The position numbers and the translations under genes were made by a program. Of a stretch of DNA of 64,000 nt, positions 17,693-28,054 are shown one piece after another (position 1 is the first letter of the stretch; every line of letters starts with the position of its first letter). The notes under the pieces are model-generated. The model saw nothing but the letters and a program-made list of their open reading frames with translations. It was not told the origin of the DNA and made no database searches. The stretch is taken from contig OZ254179.1 in NCBI GenBank assembly GCA_965268675.1, forward strand, positions 186,001-250,000, in the 5' to 3' direction. The DNA comes from AAA044-D11 sp009705075 (GTDB taxonomy: Bacteria > Actinomycetota > Actinomycetes > Nanopelagicales > Nanopelagicaceae).

Positions 17693-19795
17693 GTGGCCGT
17701 AGAAACAGCAATCGACCTAGCCAAGGTTCGCAACATCGGAATCATGGCGCACATCGACGCGGGTAAAACCACGACTACTGAGCGCATCCTTTTCTACACC
17801 GGTATCAACTACAAGATCGGTGAAGTTCATGATGGCGGAGCCACAATGGACTGGATGGAGCAAGAGCAAGAGCGCGGAATCACAATTACCTCTGCTGCAA
17901 CAACATGTGTTTGGAAAGACCACTTAATTAACATTATTGATACACCAGGTCACGTTGACTTCACTGTTGAAGTAGAGCGTTCACTTCGCGTACTAGATGG
18001 AGCAGTTTGCGTATTCGATGGTGTTGCTGGCGTAGAGCCACAGTCAGAGACAGTTTGGCGTCAAGCAGATCGCTACAACGTTCCACGTATCTGTTTCGTA
18101 AATAAGCTTGACCGTACTGGCGCTTCATTCCAACGTTGCGTAGACATGATTGGTTCTCGTCTAAATGCGATTGCACTAGTTCTACAACTTCCAATTGGAT
18201 CTGAAGGCGACTTCAGCGGCGTTATCGACTTGATCGCAATGAAGGCGCTTGTCTGGCCTGGCGAAACCAAAAAAGGCGAAGACTATGTAATTGAAGAAAT
18301 CCCAGCTGCAATGTTGGAAGAGGCAAAGACCGCTCGTCACAACATGCTAGAAACACTTGCAGATGCTGATGATGCAATCATGGAGAAGTACTTAGAAGGT
18401 ATTGAACTTTCAGAGGCTGAAATCATTGCTGGTATCCGTCGCGCAACTCTTGCTGACAAGCTGACTCCAGTACTTACTGGTTCTGCTTTCAAGAACAAGG
18501 GCGTTCAACCAATGCTCGATGCAGTAAACCGCTACCTTCCAAGCCCACTAGATATCAAGGCAATTGTTGGTCACAAGATGGGCGATCCAGAGGTTGAAGT
18601 AGAACGTCAACCTGCAGATTCAGAACCATTCTCAGCACTTGCATTCAAGATCATGTCAGATCCACACCTTGGAAAGTTAACCTTCGTTCGTATTTACTCT
18701 GGTCGTCTTGATACCGGAACTGCAATCCTTAACTCAACAAAAGATAACAAGGAACGCATCGGAAAGATTTATCAGATGCACGCAAATAAGCGTGAAGAGA
18801 AAGATTCAGCTGGCGCAGGAATGATCATCGCAGTTATGGGTCTAAAGAACACCACAACTGGCGACACACTCTGCGATCCAGATAAGCCAGTAATTCTAGA
18901 ATCAATGGATTTCCCAGCACCAGTTATCTCTGTTGCTATCGAACCAAAGACAAAGGCTGACCAAGAAAAACTTGGTATTGCTATTCAACGTCTTGCTGAA
19001 GAAGATCCAACATTCCACGTTAAGTCAGATGAAGAGACCGGCCAAACAATCATCTCTGGTATGGGCGAGCTTCACCTTGAAATTCTGGTAGACCGCATGC
19101 GCCGCGAATTCAAAGTAGAAGCAAACGTTGGTAAGCCACAAGTTGCTTACCGCGAAACTCTTCGCAAGCCAGTTGATCGTTACGACTACACCCACAAGAA
19201 GCAATCTGGTGGTTCTGGTCAATTCGCAAAGGTTCAAATTGCAATCGAACCCCTTCCAACAGGTAGCGAAAATACTTACGAATTCGTAAACAAGATCACC
19301 GGTGGTCGCATCCCTAAGGAATACATTCCTTCAGTTGATGTCGGCTGTAAAGAAGGAATGCAGAACGGTCCACTAGCGGGCTATCCACTAGTAGATGTTC
19401 GCGTAACACTTCTTGACGGCGCTTACCACGATGTTGACTCATCAGAACTTGCATTCAAGATTGCAGGACTACAAGCATTTAGAGAAGCATCACGTCTAGC
19501 TGGCCCAGTAATTCTGGAACCAGTTATGTCGGTTGAAGTAATCACACCAGAAGATTTCATGGGCGATGTCATCGGCGATCTCAACTCTCGTCGCGGACAG
19601 ATTCAATCCATGGATGAGCGTTCAGGCGCTCGTATTGTCAAAGCTGTTGTTCCGCTATCAGAGATGTTCGGCTATGTCGGAGATCTTCGAAGCAGAACAC
19701 AAGGTCGCGCAAGCTACAGCATGCAATTTGATTCGTATGCCGAGGTTCCAGCCGCGGTCGCGAAGGAAATCATCGCAAAGGTTCGCGGCGAGTAA
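17693..19795 (+). CDS. fusA: Elongation factor G
   Basis: EF-G is the GTPase that drives translocation and, with RRF, ribosome recycling. The 700-residue protein has the G motifs AHIDAGKTTT, DTPGHVDF and NKLDRTGA, followed by domains II-V with the conserved GMGELHLEILVDRM segment. It starts at a GTG with AAGGAG upstream. It is third in the str operon, before tuf. Confidence 0.98.
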   Translation: MAVETAIDLAKVRNIGIMAHIDAGKTTTTERILFYTGINYKIGEVHDGGATMDWMEQEQERGITITSAATTCVWKDHLINIIDTPGHVDFTVEVERSLRVLDGAVCVFDGVAGVEPQSETVWRQADRYNVPRICFVNKLDRTGASFQRCVDMIGSRLNAIALVLQLPIGSEGDFSGVIDLIAMKALVWPGETKKGEDYVIEEIPAAMLEEAKTARHNMLETLADADDAIMEKYLEGIELSEAEIIAGIRRATLADKLTPVLTGSAFKNKGVQPMLDAVNRYLPSPLDIKAIVGHKMGDPEVEVERQPADSEPFSALAFKIMSDPHLGKLTFVRIYSGRLDTGTAILNSTKDNKERIGKIYQMHANKREEKDSAGAGMIIAVMGLKNTTTGDTLCDPDKPVILESMDFPAPVISVAIEPKTKADQEKLGIAIQRLAEEDPTFHVKSDEETGQTIISGMGELHLEILVDRMRREFKVEANVGKPQVAYRETLRKPVDRYDYTHKKQSGGSGQFAKVQIAIEPLPTGSENTYEFVNKITGGRIPKEYIPSVDVGCKEGMQNGPLAGYPLVDVRVTLLDGAYHDVDSSELAFKIAGLQAFREASRLAGPVILEPVMSVEVITPEDFMGDVIGDLNSRRGQIQSMDERSGARIVKAVVPLSEMFGYVGDLRSRTQGRASYSMQFDSYAEVPAAVAKEIIAKVRGE

Positions 19796-19870
19796 TCGCT
19801 GAGAATTATTGCGAATCGGCAAACGAAAACAACCAAACTAACAAACTAAAAGAACCAACAGGAGGAAAAA

Positions 19871-21064
<1,194 letters not shown>

Positions 21065-21077
21065 TTAAGCGTTTGGT

Positions 21078-21101
21078 GGTTGGCCTCGAAAGAGGCCAAC
21101 C
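21078..21101 (+). terminator. Hairpin between tuf and rpsJ without a T tract
   Basis: GGTTGGCCTC (21078-21087) and GAGGCCAACC (21092-21101) form a perfect 10-base-pair stem closed by a GAAA tetraloop. No T run follows, so it may be a partial terminator, an mRNA-stabilising 3' structure or a processing site between the str and S10 units. Confidence 0.55.
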
Positions 21102-21159
21102 GTTAAACAAGTAGTAAAAATAGTTTTTAAGAAGCAGTTTAGATAAAAAGGAGTAGCAA

Positions 21160-21468
21160 ATGGCGGGACAAAAGATCCGCATTCGGCTTAAGGCGTACGA
21201 CCACGAAGTGATCGACACATCTGCGAAGAAGATCGTAGAAACCGTTGAACGCACCGGGGCTACAGTCGCGGGCCCAGTTCCACTGCCAACAGAGAAGAAC
21301 ACTTTTTGTGTTATCCGCTCTCCTCACAAATATAAAGATAGCCGCGAACATTTCGAGATGCGCACACATAAGCGCCTAATCGACATCATCGACCCAACTC
21401 CTAAGACAGTTGACTCATTGATGCGTCTTGATCTCCCTGCCGGCGTTGACATTGAGATAAAGCTCTAA
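21160..21468 (+). CDS. rpsJ: 30S ribosomal protein S10
   Basis: S10 is a 30S head protein and also partners NusB in antitermination complexes. The 102-residue protein starts MAGQKIRIRLKAYDHEVID and has the conserved TEKNTFCVIRSPHKYKDSREHFEMRTHKR loop region in the usual place. It opens the S10 operon, with an AAGGAG ribosome site. Confidence 0.98.
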   Translation: MAGQKIRIRLKAYDHEVIDTSAKKIVETVERTGATVAGPVPLPTEKNTFCVIRSPHKYKDSREHFEMRTHKRLIDIIDPTPKTVDSLMRLDLPAGVDIEIKL

Positions 21469-21481
21469 GGGGATATGAAAA

Positions 21482-22174
21482 ATGGCTAATAGCAAAACTA
21501 TTCAATCCCAAGGCTCTGCCGTAAAAGGCATCCTCGGCAAGAAGCTTGGAATGACCCAAGTCTTCGATGCCAACAATAAAATTGTTCCAGTTACAGTTGT
21601 TGAAGCTGGTCCATGTGTTGTTACACAAATTCGCACAATCGAAAATGATGGTTACACAGCTGTGCAACTAGCTTTCGGTGCAGTTGATCCTCGCAAAGTT
21701 ACAAAGCCAGAAGCTGGCCACTTTGCCAAGGCGGGCGTAACCCCTCGTTCTGAAGTCGCTGAACTTCGTACATCAGATACTTCTACTTACACAGTCGGTC
21801 AGGAACTTCGCGCAGATGTATTTGCTGCTGGCGAAATTGTTGATGCAACTGGAACTTCACGCGGTAAGGGATCTGCTGGTGTTATGAAGCGCCACGGGTT
21901 CTCTGGTATCGGAGCATCACACGGTGTTGACCGTAAGCACCGTATGCCAGGTTCAATCGGTAACCGCACAACCCCAGGTCGCGTATTCCGCGGTAAGAAA
22001 ATGATGGGTCGCATGGGTGTTGACACAGTTACAACACAGAATCTTTTAGTTCATTCAGTTGATGCTGAGAAGTCACTTCTTTTAATTAAGGGTGCAATTC
22101 CTGGTCCAACTGGTTCAATCGTCTTCGTCCGTTCAGCGGCCAAGATGGCAACTTCTGAAACGGCAGGTGCATAA
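21482..22174 (+). CDS. rplC: 50S ribosomal protein L3
   Basis: L3 is an early-assembly protein with a long loop reaching the peptidyl-transferase centre. The 230-residue protein has the N-terminal GILGKKLGMTQVF and the central loop GVMKRHGFSGIGASHGVDRKHRMPGSIG, split by normal spacing. It lies 13 bases after rpsJ and 4 bases before rplD. Confidence 0.97.
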   Translation: MANSKTIQSQGSAVKGILGKKLGMTQVFDANNKIVPVTVVEAGPCVVTQIRTIENDGYTAVQLAFGAVDPRKVTKPEAGHFAKAGVTPRSEVAELRTSDTSTYTVGQELRADVFAAGEIVDATGTSRGKGSAGVMKRHGFSGIGASHGVDRKHRMPGSIGNRTTPGRVFRGKKMMGRMGVDTVTTQNLLVHSVDAEKSLLLIKGAIPGPTGSIVFVRSAAKMATSETAGA

Positions 22175-22178
22175 CCCC

Positions 22179-22841
22179 ATGTCACTTAAAGTAGATATTA
22201 AGAGCGCAGCCGGAAAGGTAACTGGAAGCATTGATCTTCCTGCAGATACCTTCGATGTGCAGACTAATGTCCCACTAATTCACCAAGTAGTTGTAGCGCA
22301 ACTTGCTGCAGCACGCGCGGGCACTGCAAAGACAAAGAACCGCGGTGAAGTAAGTGGTACAGGTAAGAAGCCTTTCAAGCAGAAGGGCACAGGTCGCGCC
22401 CGTCAGGGTTCAGTCCGTGCGCCTTTGCAACGTCACGGTGGAGTTTCACATGGACCAGTTCCACGTTCATATGATCAACGCACACCAAAGAAGATGATTG
22501 CTGCAGCGCTTAAGGGCGTTCTATCTGATCGTCAACGCGAAGATCGCATCCACGTTATTGATGCAATTGTTGAAACCCCAACCACAAAGGGTGCGATTTC
22601 AGCGGTTCGCCAATTCTCAGATCGTAAGAATGTTCTAGTTGTTCTTGCTCGTACCGAAGATACAGCTTGGCGTTCACTTCGTAACGCAGATGACATGCAC
22701 CTAATCGTGAATGATCAACTAAATGCTTACGACGTTCTAGTTAGCGATGACATTGTTTTCACTGAAACCGCTATCCGCGAATTCATCACTAAACCAGCAA
22801 CAGCAGTTGCCCGAGAGAGCGAAGTTGAGGTCTCAGCATGA
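22179..22841 (+). CDS. rplD: 50S ribosomal protein L4
   Basis: L4 lines the exit tunnel with its extended loop; in some bacteria it also regulates the S10 operon. The 220-residue protein starts at the ATG at 22179 (MSLKVDIKSAAGKVTG), not at an earlier in-frame codon at 22092 inside rplC. The loop GTGKKPFKQKGTGRARQGS is conserved. It overlaps rplW by ATGA. Confidence 0.97.
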   Translation: MSLKVDIKSAAGKVTGSIDLPADTFDVQTNVPLIHQVVVAQLAAARAGTAKTKNRGEVSGTGKKPFKQKGTGRARQGSVRAPLQRHGGVSHGPVPRSYDQRTPKKMIAAALKGVLSDRQREDRIHVIDAIVETPTTKGAISAVRQFSDRKNVLVVLARTEDTAWRSLRNADDMHLIVNDQLNAYDVLVSDDIVFTETAIREFITKPATAVARESEVEVSA

Positions 22842-23131
22842 AGGACTACCGCGAGATTCTCCTAGCGCCTGTTGTATCTGAAAAGTCTTATGGACTTTTA
22901 GATGAGAACAAGTACACATTCTTAGTTGATCCACGTGCTAACAAGACTGAAATCAAGATTGCAGTCGAGAAGGTATTTGGAGTAAAAGTATTGAGCGTTA
23001 ACACCATGAACCGCGAAGGTAAGCGCAAGCGCACCAAGGTTGGTTTTGGAAAGCGCAACGATACAAAGCGTGCCATCGTGCACGTTGCCGCCGGTGACCG
23101 CATCGACATCTTCGGAGGTCCAGTTTCCTAA
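22838..23131 (+). CDS. rplW: 50S ribosomal protein L23
   Basis: L23 surrounds the tunnel exit and docks trigger factor and SRP. The 97-residue protein starts MKDYREILLAPVVSEKSYGLL and contains RANKTEIKIAVEKVFGVKV, typical of the family. Its ATG overlaps the rplD stop. It is followed by rplB after 37 bases. Confidence 0.97.
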   Translation: MKDYREILLAPVVSEKSYGLLDENKYTFLVDPRANKTEIKIAVEKVFGVKVLSVNTMNREGKRKRTKVGFGKRNDTKRAIVHVAAGDRIDIFGGPVS

Positions 23132-23168
23132 GGGGACTGGATTAGAAGAAGAAGAGGACTGATAAAAA

Positions 23169-24002
23169 ATGGCACTACGTAAACTCAAGCCGACCACTCC
23201 TGGTCAACGCGGCGCAAGCGTTCCTGATTTCGCAGAAATCACACGCACAACTCCTGAGAAGTCATTGGTTCGCCCAATTCACTCAAAGGGCGGACGTAAC
23301 GCAAGTGGAAAGATCACAACTCGTCACCAAGGTGGCGGACACAAGCGCGCATACCGTCTAATAGATTTCTTACGTAACGATAAAGATGGCATCCCAGCAA
23401 AGGTTGCTCATATCGAATACGACCCAAACCGCACAGCTCGTATTGCTCTTCTGCATTACGCAGATGGCGAAAAGCGTTACATCATTGCACCAAATAAATT
23501 GAGCCAAGGCGATGCGATCGAGAATGGTCCATCTGCAGATATCAAGCCTGGAAATAACTTGCCACTGCGCAACATTCCAGTTGGAACAATGATTCACGCA
23601 ATTGAACTTCGCCCAGGTGGCGGAGCAAAGATTGCTCGCTCTGCTGGTGCATCAGTTCAACTTGCTGCTAAAGAAGGTCCATACGCACAACTTCGTATGC
23701 CATCTGGTGAAATTCGCAATGTTGATGTTCGTTGCCGCGCAACTGTTGGTGAAGTTGGAAACGCAGAACAATCAAATATTAATTATGGAAAAGCAGGCCG
23801 TAAGCGTTGGCTCGGAATTCGCCCAACAGTTCGCGGTGTTGTTATGAACCCTGTTGACCACCCACACGGTGGTGGTGAAGGTAAAACTTCTGGTGGACGT
23901 CACCCAGTTTCACCTTGGGGTAAGCCTGAAGGCCGTACACGGAAGAAAAAAGCGAGTGACCAAATGATTGTCCGCCGTCGCAAGTCGAACAAGAAACGAT
24001 AA
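23169..24002 (+). CDS. rplB: 50S ribosomal protein L2
   Basis: L2 is needed for subunit association and peptidyl-transferase activity. The 277-residue protein has GRNASGKITTRHQGGGHKR near the N-terminus. The C-terminal GVVMNPVDHPHGGGEGKTSGG contains the conserved His region close to the catalytic centre. Length is standard. Confidence 0.98.
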   Translation: MALRKLKPTTPGQRGASVPDFAEITRTTPEKSLVRPIHSKGGRNASGKITTRHQGGGHKRAYRLIDFLRNDKDGIPAKVAHIEYDPNRTARIALLHYADGEKRYIIAPNKLSQGDAIENGPSADIKPGNNLPLRNIPVGTMIHAIELRPGGGAKIARSAGASVQLAAKEGPYAQLRMPSGEIRNVDVRCRATVGEVGNAEQSNINYGKAGRKRWLGIRPTVRGVVMNPVDHPHGGGEGKTSGGRHPVSPWGKPEGRTRKKKASDQMIVRRRKSNKKR

Positions 24003-24014
24003 GGAGCCTTACAA

Positions 24015-24296
24015 ATGCCACGTAGTTTAAAGAAGGGTCCATTCGTGGACGGTCACCTTGTGAAGAAGGTGGATGCTCAGAACGCAGCTAATACTAAGAA
24101 TGTTATTAAAACTTGGTCACGCCGCTCAATGATCACTCCATCAATGATTGGTCACACCATCGCAGTACATGATGGTCGCAAGCACGTTCCAGTTTTCATT
24201 ACTGATGCCATGATCGGTCACAAGCTTGGTGAGTTCTCACCAACTCGTACCTTCAAGGGTCACGTCAAGACGGATGCGAGGGCTGCTCGTGGCTAA
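24015..24296 (+). CDS. rpsS: 30S ribosomal protein S19
   Basis: S19 lies in the 30S head and forms intersubunit bridges. The 93-residue protein starts MPRSLKKGPFVDGHL and contains the conserved HNGRKHVPVFIT-like block (here HDGRKHVPVFIT) and GHKLGEFSPTRTF. Its end overlaps the start of rplV by 8 bases. Confidence 0.98.
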   Translation: MPRSLKKGPFVDGHLVKKVDAQNAANTKNVIKTWSRRSMITPSMIGHTIAVHDGRKHVPVFITDAMIGHKLGEFSPTRTFKGHVKTDARAARG

Positions 24297-24816
24297 ACCT
24301 GCTAATACAGATGCTTTTGTTGCGCGCGCGATTCTTCGCGAAACTCGCACAACTCCACAGAAAGCACGTCGCGTTGTAAACATCGTTCGCGGTGAGCGCG
24401 CAGATAGCGCACTAACAACTTTGAAGTTTGCTAACCAGGAAATTGCTGGCGAGCTTTACACACTTCTTGCATCAGCTGTTGCAAATGCAAAGCAGAAGAA
24501 TCCATCAATTCGTGATGCTTCAGAGCTTTGGGTTGCAGAAGCGCTGGTTGACGAAGGTTTCACGCTGAAGCGTTTTCGTCCTCGTGCACAGGGTCGCGGA
24601 TTCACAATTCGCAAGCGCACATCAACCATCACTTTTGTAGTTTCAGATGATCGTAACTATCGATCAAATGGACCACGCAAAGTTATCAAGCATGCTCCAG
24701 TCGTAAAGCCAGTTGCAGAAGTTGCAGCTGAAAAAACAGCTCCAGTTGCTAAGAAGGCAGCGGCCAAAAAGGCTCCTGCTAAGAAAGCAGTTGCTAAAGA
24801 AGGGAAGGCCGAATAA
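24289..24816 (+). CDS. rplV: 50S ribosomal protein L22
   Basis: L22 lines the exit tunnel with a beta hairpin. The protein is 175 residues from the GTG at 24289, which overlaps the rpsS stop and has GAGGG six bases upstream. The core includes RTTPQKARRVVNIVRGE and FRPRAQGRGFTIRKRTSTITFVV. A tail of about 45 residues is rich in Lys and Ala, with a repeated KKAPAKKA pattern of histone-like character; such tails are known in actinobacterial L22. An ATG at 24274 is an alternative start. Confidence 0.95.
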   Translation: MAKPANTDAFVARAILRETRTTPQKARRVVNIVRGERADSALTTLKFANQEIAGELYTLLASAVANAKQKNPSIRDASELWVAEALVDEGFTLKRFRPRAQGRGFTIRKRTSTITFVVSDDRNYRSNGPRKVIKHAPVVKPVAEVAAEKTAPVAKKAAAKKAPAKKAVAKEGKAE

Positions 24817-25638
24817 ATGGGTCAAAAAGTAAATCCCCACGGCTTCCGCCTTGGTATCACAACTGAATTCAAGTCACGTTGGTATGCCGAAAAGCTTTAC
24901 AAGGATTATGTAAAAGAAGATATCGAAATCCGTCGCACAATGTCTAAGGGCATGGAGCGCGCCGGTGTTTCACATATCGAAATCGAACGTACACGTGAAC
25001 GCGTACGTATCGATCTACATACTGCTCGTCCAGGAATCGTTATCGGCCGACGTGGTACAGAAGCCGACAAGATTCGTGAAAAGCTTGAGAAGCTAACTGG
25101 CAAGCAAGTACAACTAAATATTCTTGAAGTTAAGAACCCAGAAACAAATGCTCAACTAGTTGCGCAAGGAATTGCAGAACAACTAGCGGCTCGTGTTTCT
25201 TTCCGTCGTGCGATGCGCAAGTCAATGCAGACCGCTCTAAAGGCTGGCGCGCAAGGTATTCGTGTTCAATGTGGTGGACGTCTTGGTGGCGCAGAAATGT
25301 CTCGCTCAGAGTTCTACCGCGAAGGCCGCGTACCTCTTCATACACTTCGCGCAGATATCGATTATGGATTCTACGAAGCACACACGACTTTCGGTCGCTT
25401 GGGTGTAAAGGTTTGGATCTATAAGGGTGAAGTTATTGAATCTCGCGCAGAACGCGCAGCATCAGCTCTCGCTGCTGCTCGTGCACCGAAGCCATCTCGC
25501 GGTGGCCCACGTACACCTCGCGCACCTCGCGGTGAAGTAACAACTTCAACTGTTGAATCTCGCGCTGCAGAAGCTACGGCACCAGTTGCTGAAGCAACTC
25601 CAGTAGCACCAGCAGTTACAGAAGGGGGCGAGGCTTAA
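24817..25638 (+). CDS. rpsC: 30S ribosomal protein S3
   Basis: S3 forms part of the mRNA entry channel and helicase. The 273-residue protein starts MGQKVNPHGFRLGITTEF and has the KH motif GIVIGRRGTEADKIREKL and the C-terminal GRLGGAEMSRSEFYREGRVPL. An Ala/Pro/Arg-rich tail of about 55 residues extends beyond the core, which is common in Actinobacteria. It starts right after the rplV stop with no gap. Confidence 0.97.
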   Translation: MGQKVNPHGFRLGITTEFKSRWYAEKLYKDYVKEDIEIRRTMSKGMERAGVSHIEIERTRERVRIDLHTARPGIVIGRRGTEADKIREKLEKLTGKQVQLNILEVKNPETNAQLVAQGIAEQLAARVSFRRAMRKSMQTALKAGAQGIRVQCGGRLGGAEMSRSEFYREGRVPLHTLRADIDYGFYEAHTTFGRLGVKVWIYKGEVIESRAERAASALAAARAPKPSRGGPRTPRAPRGEVTTSTVESRAAEATAPVAEATPVAPAVTEGGEA

Positions 25639-25640
25639 AA

Positions 25641-26054
25641 ATGTTAATTCCACGCAAAGTTAAGCACCGTAAGCAACACCACCCAAAGCGCGGTGGAAAG
25701 TCAAAGGGCGGAACTGTTGTTGCATTCGGCGACTACGGAATTCAAGCTCTAGAGCCTGCTTACGTAACTAACCGCCAAATCGAAGCCGCTCGTATTGCTA
25801 TGACTCGTCATATCAAGCGCGGTGGAAAAGTTTGGATCAATATTTATCCAGATCGTCCACTTACAAAGAAGCCAGCTGAAACTCGTATGGGTTCCGGTAA
25901 GGGTTCTCCAGAGTGGTGGATTGCAAACGTAAAGCCAGGTCGCGTTATGTTTGAAATCTCTGGTGTAACTGAAGATATCGCTACTGAGGCAATGACTCGT
26001 GCGATTCACAAGCTTCCAATGAAGTGCCGAGTAGTTCGTCGTGAGGAGTTCTAA
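25641..26054 (+). CDS. rplP: 50S ribosomal protein L16
   Basis: L16 helps position A-site tRNA and is a late assembly protein. The 137-residue protein starts MLIPRKVKHRKQHHPKRGG, and carries the conserved WINIYPDRPLTKKPAETRMGSGKGSPEWW block. It begins two bases after rpsC and overlaps rpmC by one base (TAATG). Confidence 0.97.
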   Translation: MLIPRKVKHRKQHHPKRGGKSKGGTVVAFGDYGIQALEPAYVTNRQIEAARIAMTRHIKRGGKVWINIYPDRPLTKKPAETRMGSGKGSPEWWIANVKPGRVMFEISGVTEDIATEAMTRAIHKLPMKCRVVRREEF

Positions 26055-26272
26055 TGGCAAATATCGTTACAACTGAAGAGCTACGCGCTCTTGCGAGCGA
26101 AGAACTTGCTACCAAGTTGCGTGAGTCTAAGGAAGAACTTTTCAACCTTCGATTCCAAGCAGCTACAGGCCAACTCGAGAGCCACGGTCGTCTGACTGCG
26201 GTTCGTAAAGAAATTGCGCGGATTTACACAATCTTGCGTGAACGTGAATTAGGAATTGGAGGCGCAGCATGA
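26054..26272 (+). CDS. rpmC: 50S ribosomal protein L29
   Basis: L29 sits by L23 at the tunnel exit. The 72-residue protein is two helices with the signature KEELFNLRFQAATGQLE and a final arginine-rich segment. It overlaps rplP at the start and rpsQ at the end (ATGA), so translation of the three is likely coupled. Confidence 0.96.
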   Translation: MANIVTTEELRALASEELATKLRESKEELFNLRFQAATGQLESHGRLTAVRKEIARIYTILRERELGIGGAA

Positions 26273-26544
26273 CATCTTCTAATACCGAAGAAGCTCGTGG
26301 CTTCCGTAAGACTCGCGAAGGCATCGTAACTTCAGACAAGATGGATAAAACTGTCGTTGTCGAAATTAAAAACCAGGTCAAGCACGCCATGTACTCAAAG
26401 GTTATGACTCGTACTCATAAGTTAAAGGCACATGACGAGAACAACAGCGCCGGAATTGGCGATCGCGTTCTCTTGATGGAAACACGTCCGCTATCTGCTA
26501 CAAAGCGTTGGCGCGTTGTTGAAATTCTTGAGAAGGCTAAGTAA
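26269..26544 (+). CDS. rpsQ: 30S ribosomal protein S17
   Basis: S17 is an early 16S rRNA-binding OB-fold protein. The 91-residue protein contains REGIVTSDKMDKTVVVEI and GDRVLLMETRPLSATKRWRVVEIL, typical for the family. The first 12 or so residues are a short extension before the core. It ends the S10 operon genes and is followed 14 bases later by rplN. Confidence 0.97.
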   Translation: MTSSNTEEARGFRKTREGIVTSDKMDKTVVVEIKNQVKHAMYSKVMTRTHKLKAHDENNSAGIGDRVLLMETRPLSATKRWRVVEILEKAK

Positions 26545-26558
26545 GGGGACACTGAAAA

Positions 26559-26927
26559 ATGATTCAACAAGAATCCAGACTTCGAGTCGCGGATAACACT
26601 GGTGCAAAGGAACTCCTTTGTATTCGTGTTCTCGGTGGTTCCTCACGACGCTACGCCGGAATTGGCGACATCATTGTTTGCTCTGTTAAAGATGCAATCC
26701 CAGGCGGTCAAGTAAAGAAGGGTGAAGTCGTAAAGGCTGTCATCGTTCGTACCGTTAAAGAGAATCGTCGTCCAGATGGTTCATATATCAAGTTTGATGA
26801 GAATGCAGCAGTCATCCTTAAAGCAGATGGCGAACCACGCGGCACTCGTATCTTCGGACCAGTTGCTCGCGAACTTCGCGACAAGAAGTTCATGAAGATT
26901 ATTTCCCTTGCTCCGGAGGTGCTATAA
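26559..26927 (+). CDS. rplN: 50S ribosomal protein L14
   Basis: L14 forms intersubunit bridges with 16S rRNA and is the docking site of RsfS. The 122-residue protein starts MIQQESRLRVADNTGAKELL and ends in a typical RELRDKKFMKIISLAPEVL. It is the first gene of the spc block, here continuous with the S10 block. Confidence 0.98.
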   Translation: MIQQESRLRVADNTGAKELLCIRVLGGSSRRYAGIGDIIVCSVKDAIPGGQVKKGEVVKAVIVRTVKENRRPDGSYIKFDENAAVILKADGEPRGTRIFGPVARELRDKKFMKIISLAPEVL

Positions 26928-26930
26928 AAA

Positions 26931-27257
26931 ATGGCAAAGCTTCTTAAACTTAAGAAGGGCGATCAAGTCCTTGTTATTGCTGGAAAAGATAAAGGCGTAA
27001 CTGGAAAGATTCTTGAAGTAGACAAGGCGAAATCTCGCGTTCTTGTTGAAGGTGTTGCTCGCGTAAAGCGTCATACCCAAGAGACAACCAGCGAGCGTGG
27101 CGTAAAAGTTGGCGGAATCCTTACCGTTGAATCAGCAATTCATATTTCAAATGTGATGTTGGTTGATGGCGATGGCAAAGCATCTCGCAGCGGATCTCGC
27201 AAAGATGAAAATGGCAAGAATGTTCGCATATCTCGCCGTACCGGAAAGGATCTGTAA
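26931..27257 (+). CDS. rplX: 50S ribosomal protein L24
   Basis: L24 initiates 50S assembly. The 108-residue protein starts MAKLLKLKKGDQVLVIAGKDKG with a KOW motif, and contains VEGVARVKRHTQ in the usual place. It begins 3 bases after rplN and shares one base with rplE. Confidence 0.97.
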   Translation: MAKLLKLKKGDQVLVIAGKDKGVTGKILEVDKAKSRVLVEGVARVKRHTQETTSERGVKVGGILTVESAIHISNVMLVDGDGKASRSGSRKDENGKNVRISRRTGKDL

Positions 27258-27814
27258 TGACTACTTCTACTGCACCTCGTCTAAAGACGCGTTATGCAAC
27301 AGAGATCAAGCCAGCTCTAAAAACTAAGTTTGCTTACAAGAACGTAATGCAGATTCCAACCCTCACAAAGGTAATTGTGAATATGGGTGTTGGTGAAGCA
27401 GCTCGTGATTCAAAGCTAATCGAAGGCGCTATCCGTGACATCACAATCATCACCGGACAGAAGCCACAAGTAACTAAGTCACGTAAATCTATTGCACAGT
27501 TCAAGTTGCGCGAAGGTATGCCAATTGGTTGCCACGTAACACTTCGCAATGATCGTATGTGGGAGTTCACAGATCGTCTGCTATCGATCGCACTTCCTCG
27601 TATTCGCGACTTCCGCGGTTTATCTCCAAAGCAGTTTGATGGAAATGGTAACTACACATTCGGTCTAACCGAACAAAATGTGTTCCCAGAAATCGAACAG
27701 GACAAGATTGATCGCACCCGCGGTATGGATATCACATTCGTAACTACTGCCAAGAATGATGAAGAGGGTCGCGAATTACTTCGTGCGCTCGGCTTCCCAT
27801 TCAAGGAAAACTAA
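27257..27814 (+). CDS. rplE: 50S ribosomal protein L5
   Basis: L5 binds 5S rRNA and forms a bridge to the 30S head. The 185-residue protein contains IPTLTKVIVNMGVGEAARDSK, GQKPQVTKSRKSIAQFKLREG and the late FVTTAKNDEEGRELLRALGFPF. It has a short non-conserved N-terminus. It overlaps rplX by one base (TAATG). Confidence 0.97.
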   Translation: MTTSTAPRLKTRYATEIKPALKTKFAYKNVMQIPTLTKVIVNMGVGEAARDSKLIEGAIRDITIITGQKPQVTKSRKSIAQFKLREGMPIGCHVTLRNDRMWEFTDRLLSIALPRIRDFRGLSPKQFDGNGNYTFGLTEQNVFPEIEQDKIDRTRGMDITFVTTAKNDEEGRELLRALGFPFKEN

Positions 27815-27826
27815 GAGAGGCGCCAA

Positions 27827-28012
27827 ATGGCAAAGACATCACTTAAGGTCAAAGCAGCACGCAAACCAAAGTTCAAGGTTCGCGGCTACACACGTTGCCA
27901 ACGATGTGGACGTCCTCATGCGGTCTACCAAAAATTTGGTATCTGCCGTATCTGTTTCCGCGAGATGGCACACCGTGGCGAACTTCCAGGTATTACCAAG
28001 GCTTCCTGGTAA
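27827..28012 (+). CDS. rpsZ: 30S ribosomal protein S14, zinc-binding type (S14Z)
   Basis: S14 binds the 30S head late in assembly. The 61-residue form has two CxxC pairs, Cys24-Cys27 and Cys40-Cys43, typical of the zinc-binding type. Many Actinobacteria also have a longer zinc-free S14 elsewhere, used under zinc limitation; none is visible in this window. The start MAKTSLKVKAARKPKFKVRG has a GAGAGG ribosome site. Confidence 0.96.
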   Translation: MAKTSLKVKAARKPKFKVRGYTRCQRCGRPHAVYQKFGICRICFREMAHRGELPGITKASW

Positions 28013-28054
28013 GTGATTGGCAATAAATCCATTTTTTATCCCAACTAGTAACTA

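Noticed and set aside
24274..24816. ATG at 24274 as the rplV start
   Set aside because: The GTG at 24289 has better ribosome-site spacing and overlaps the rpsS stop; the ATG adds five non-conserved residues.
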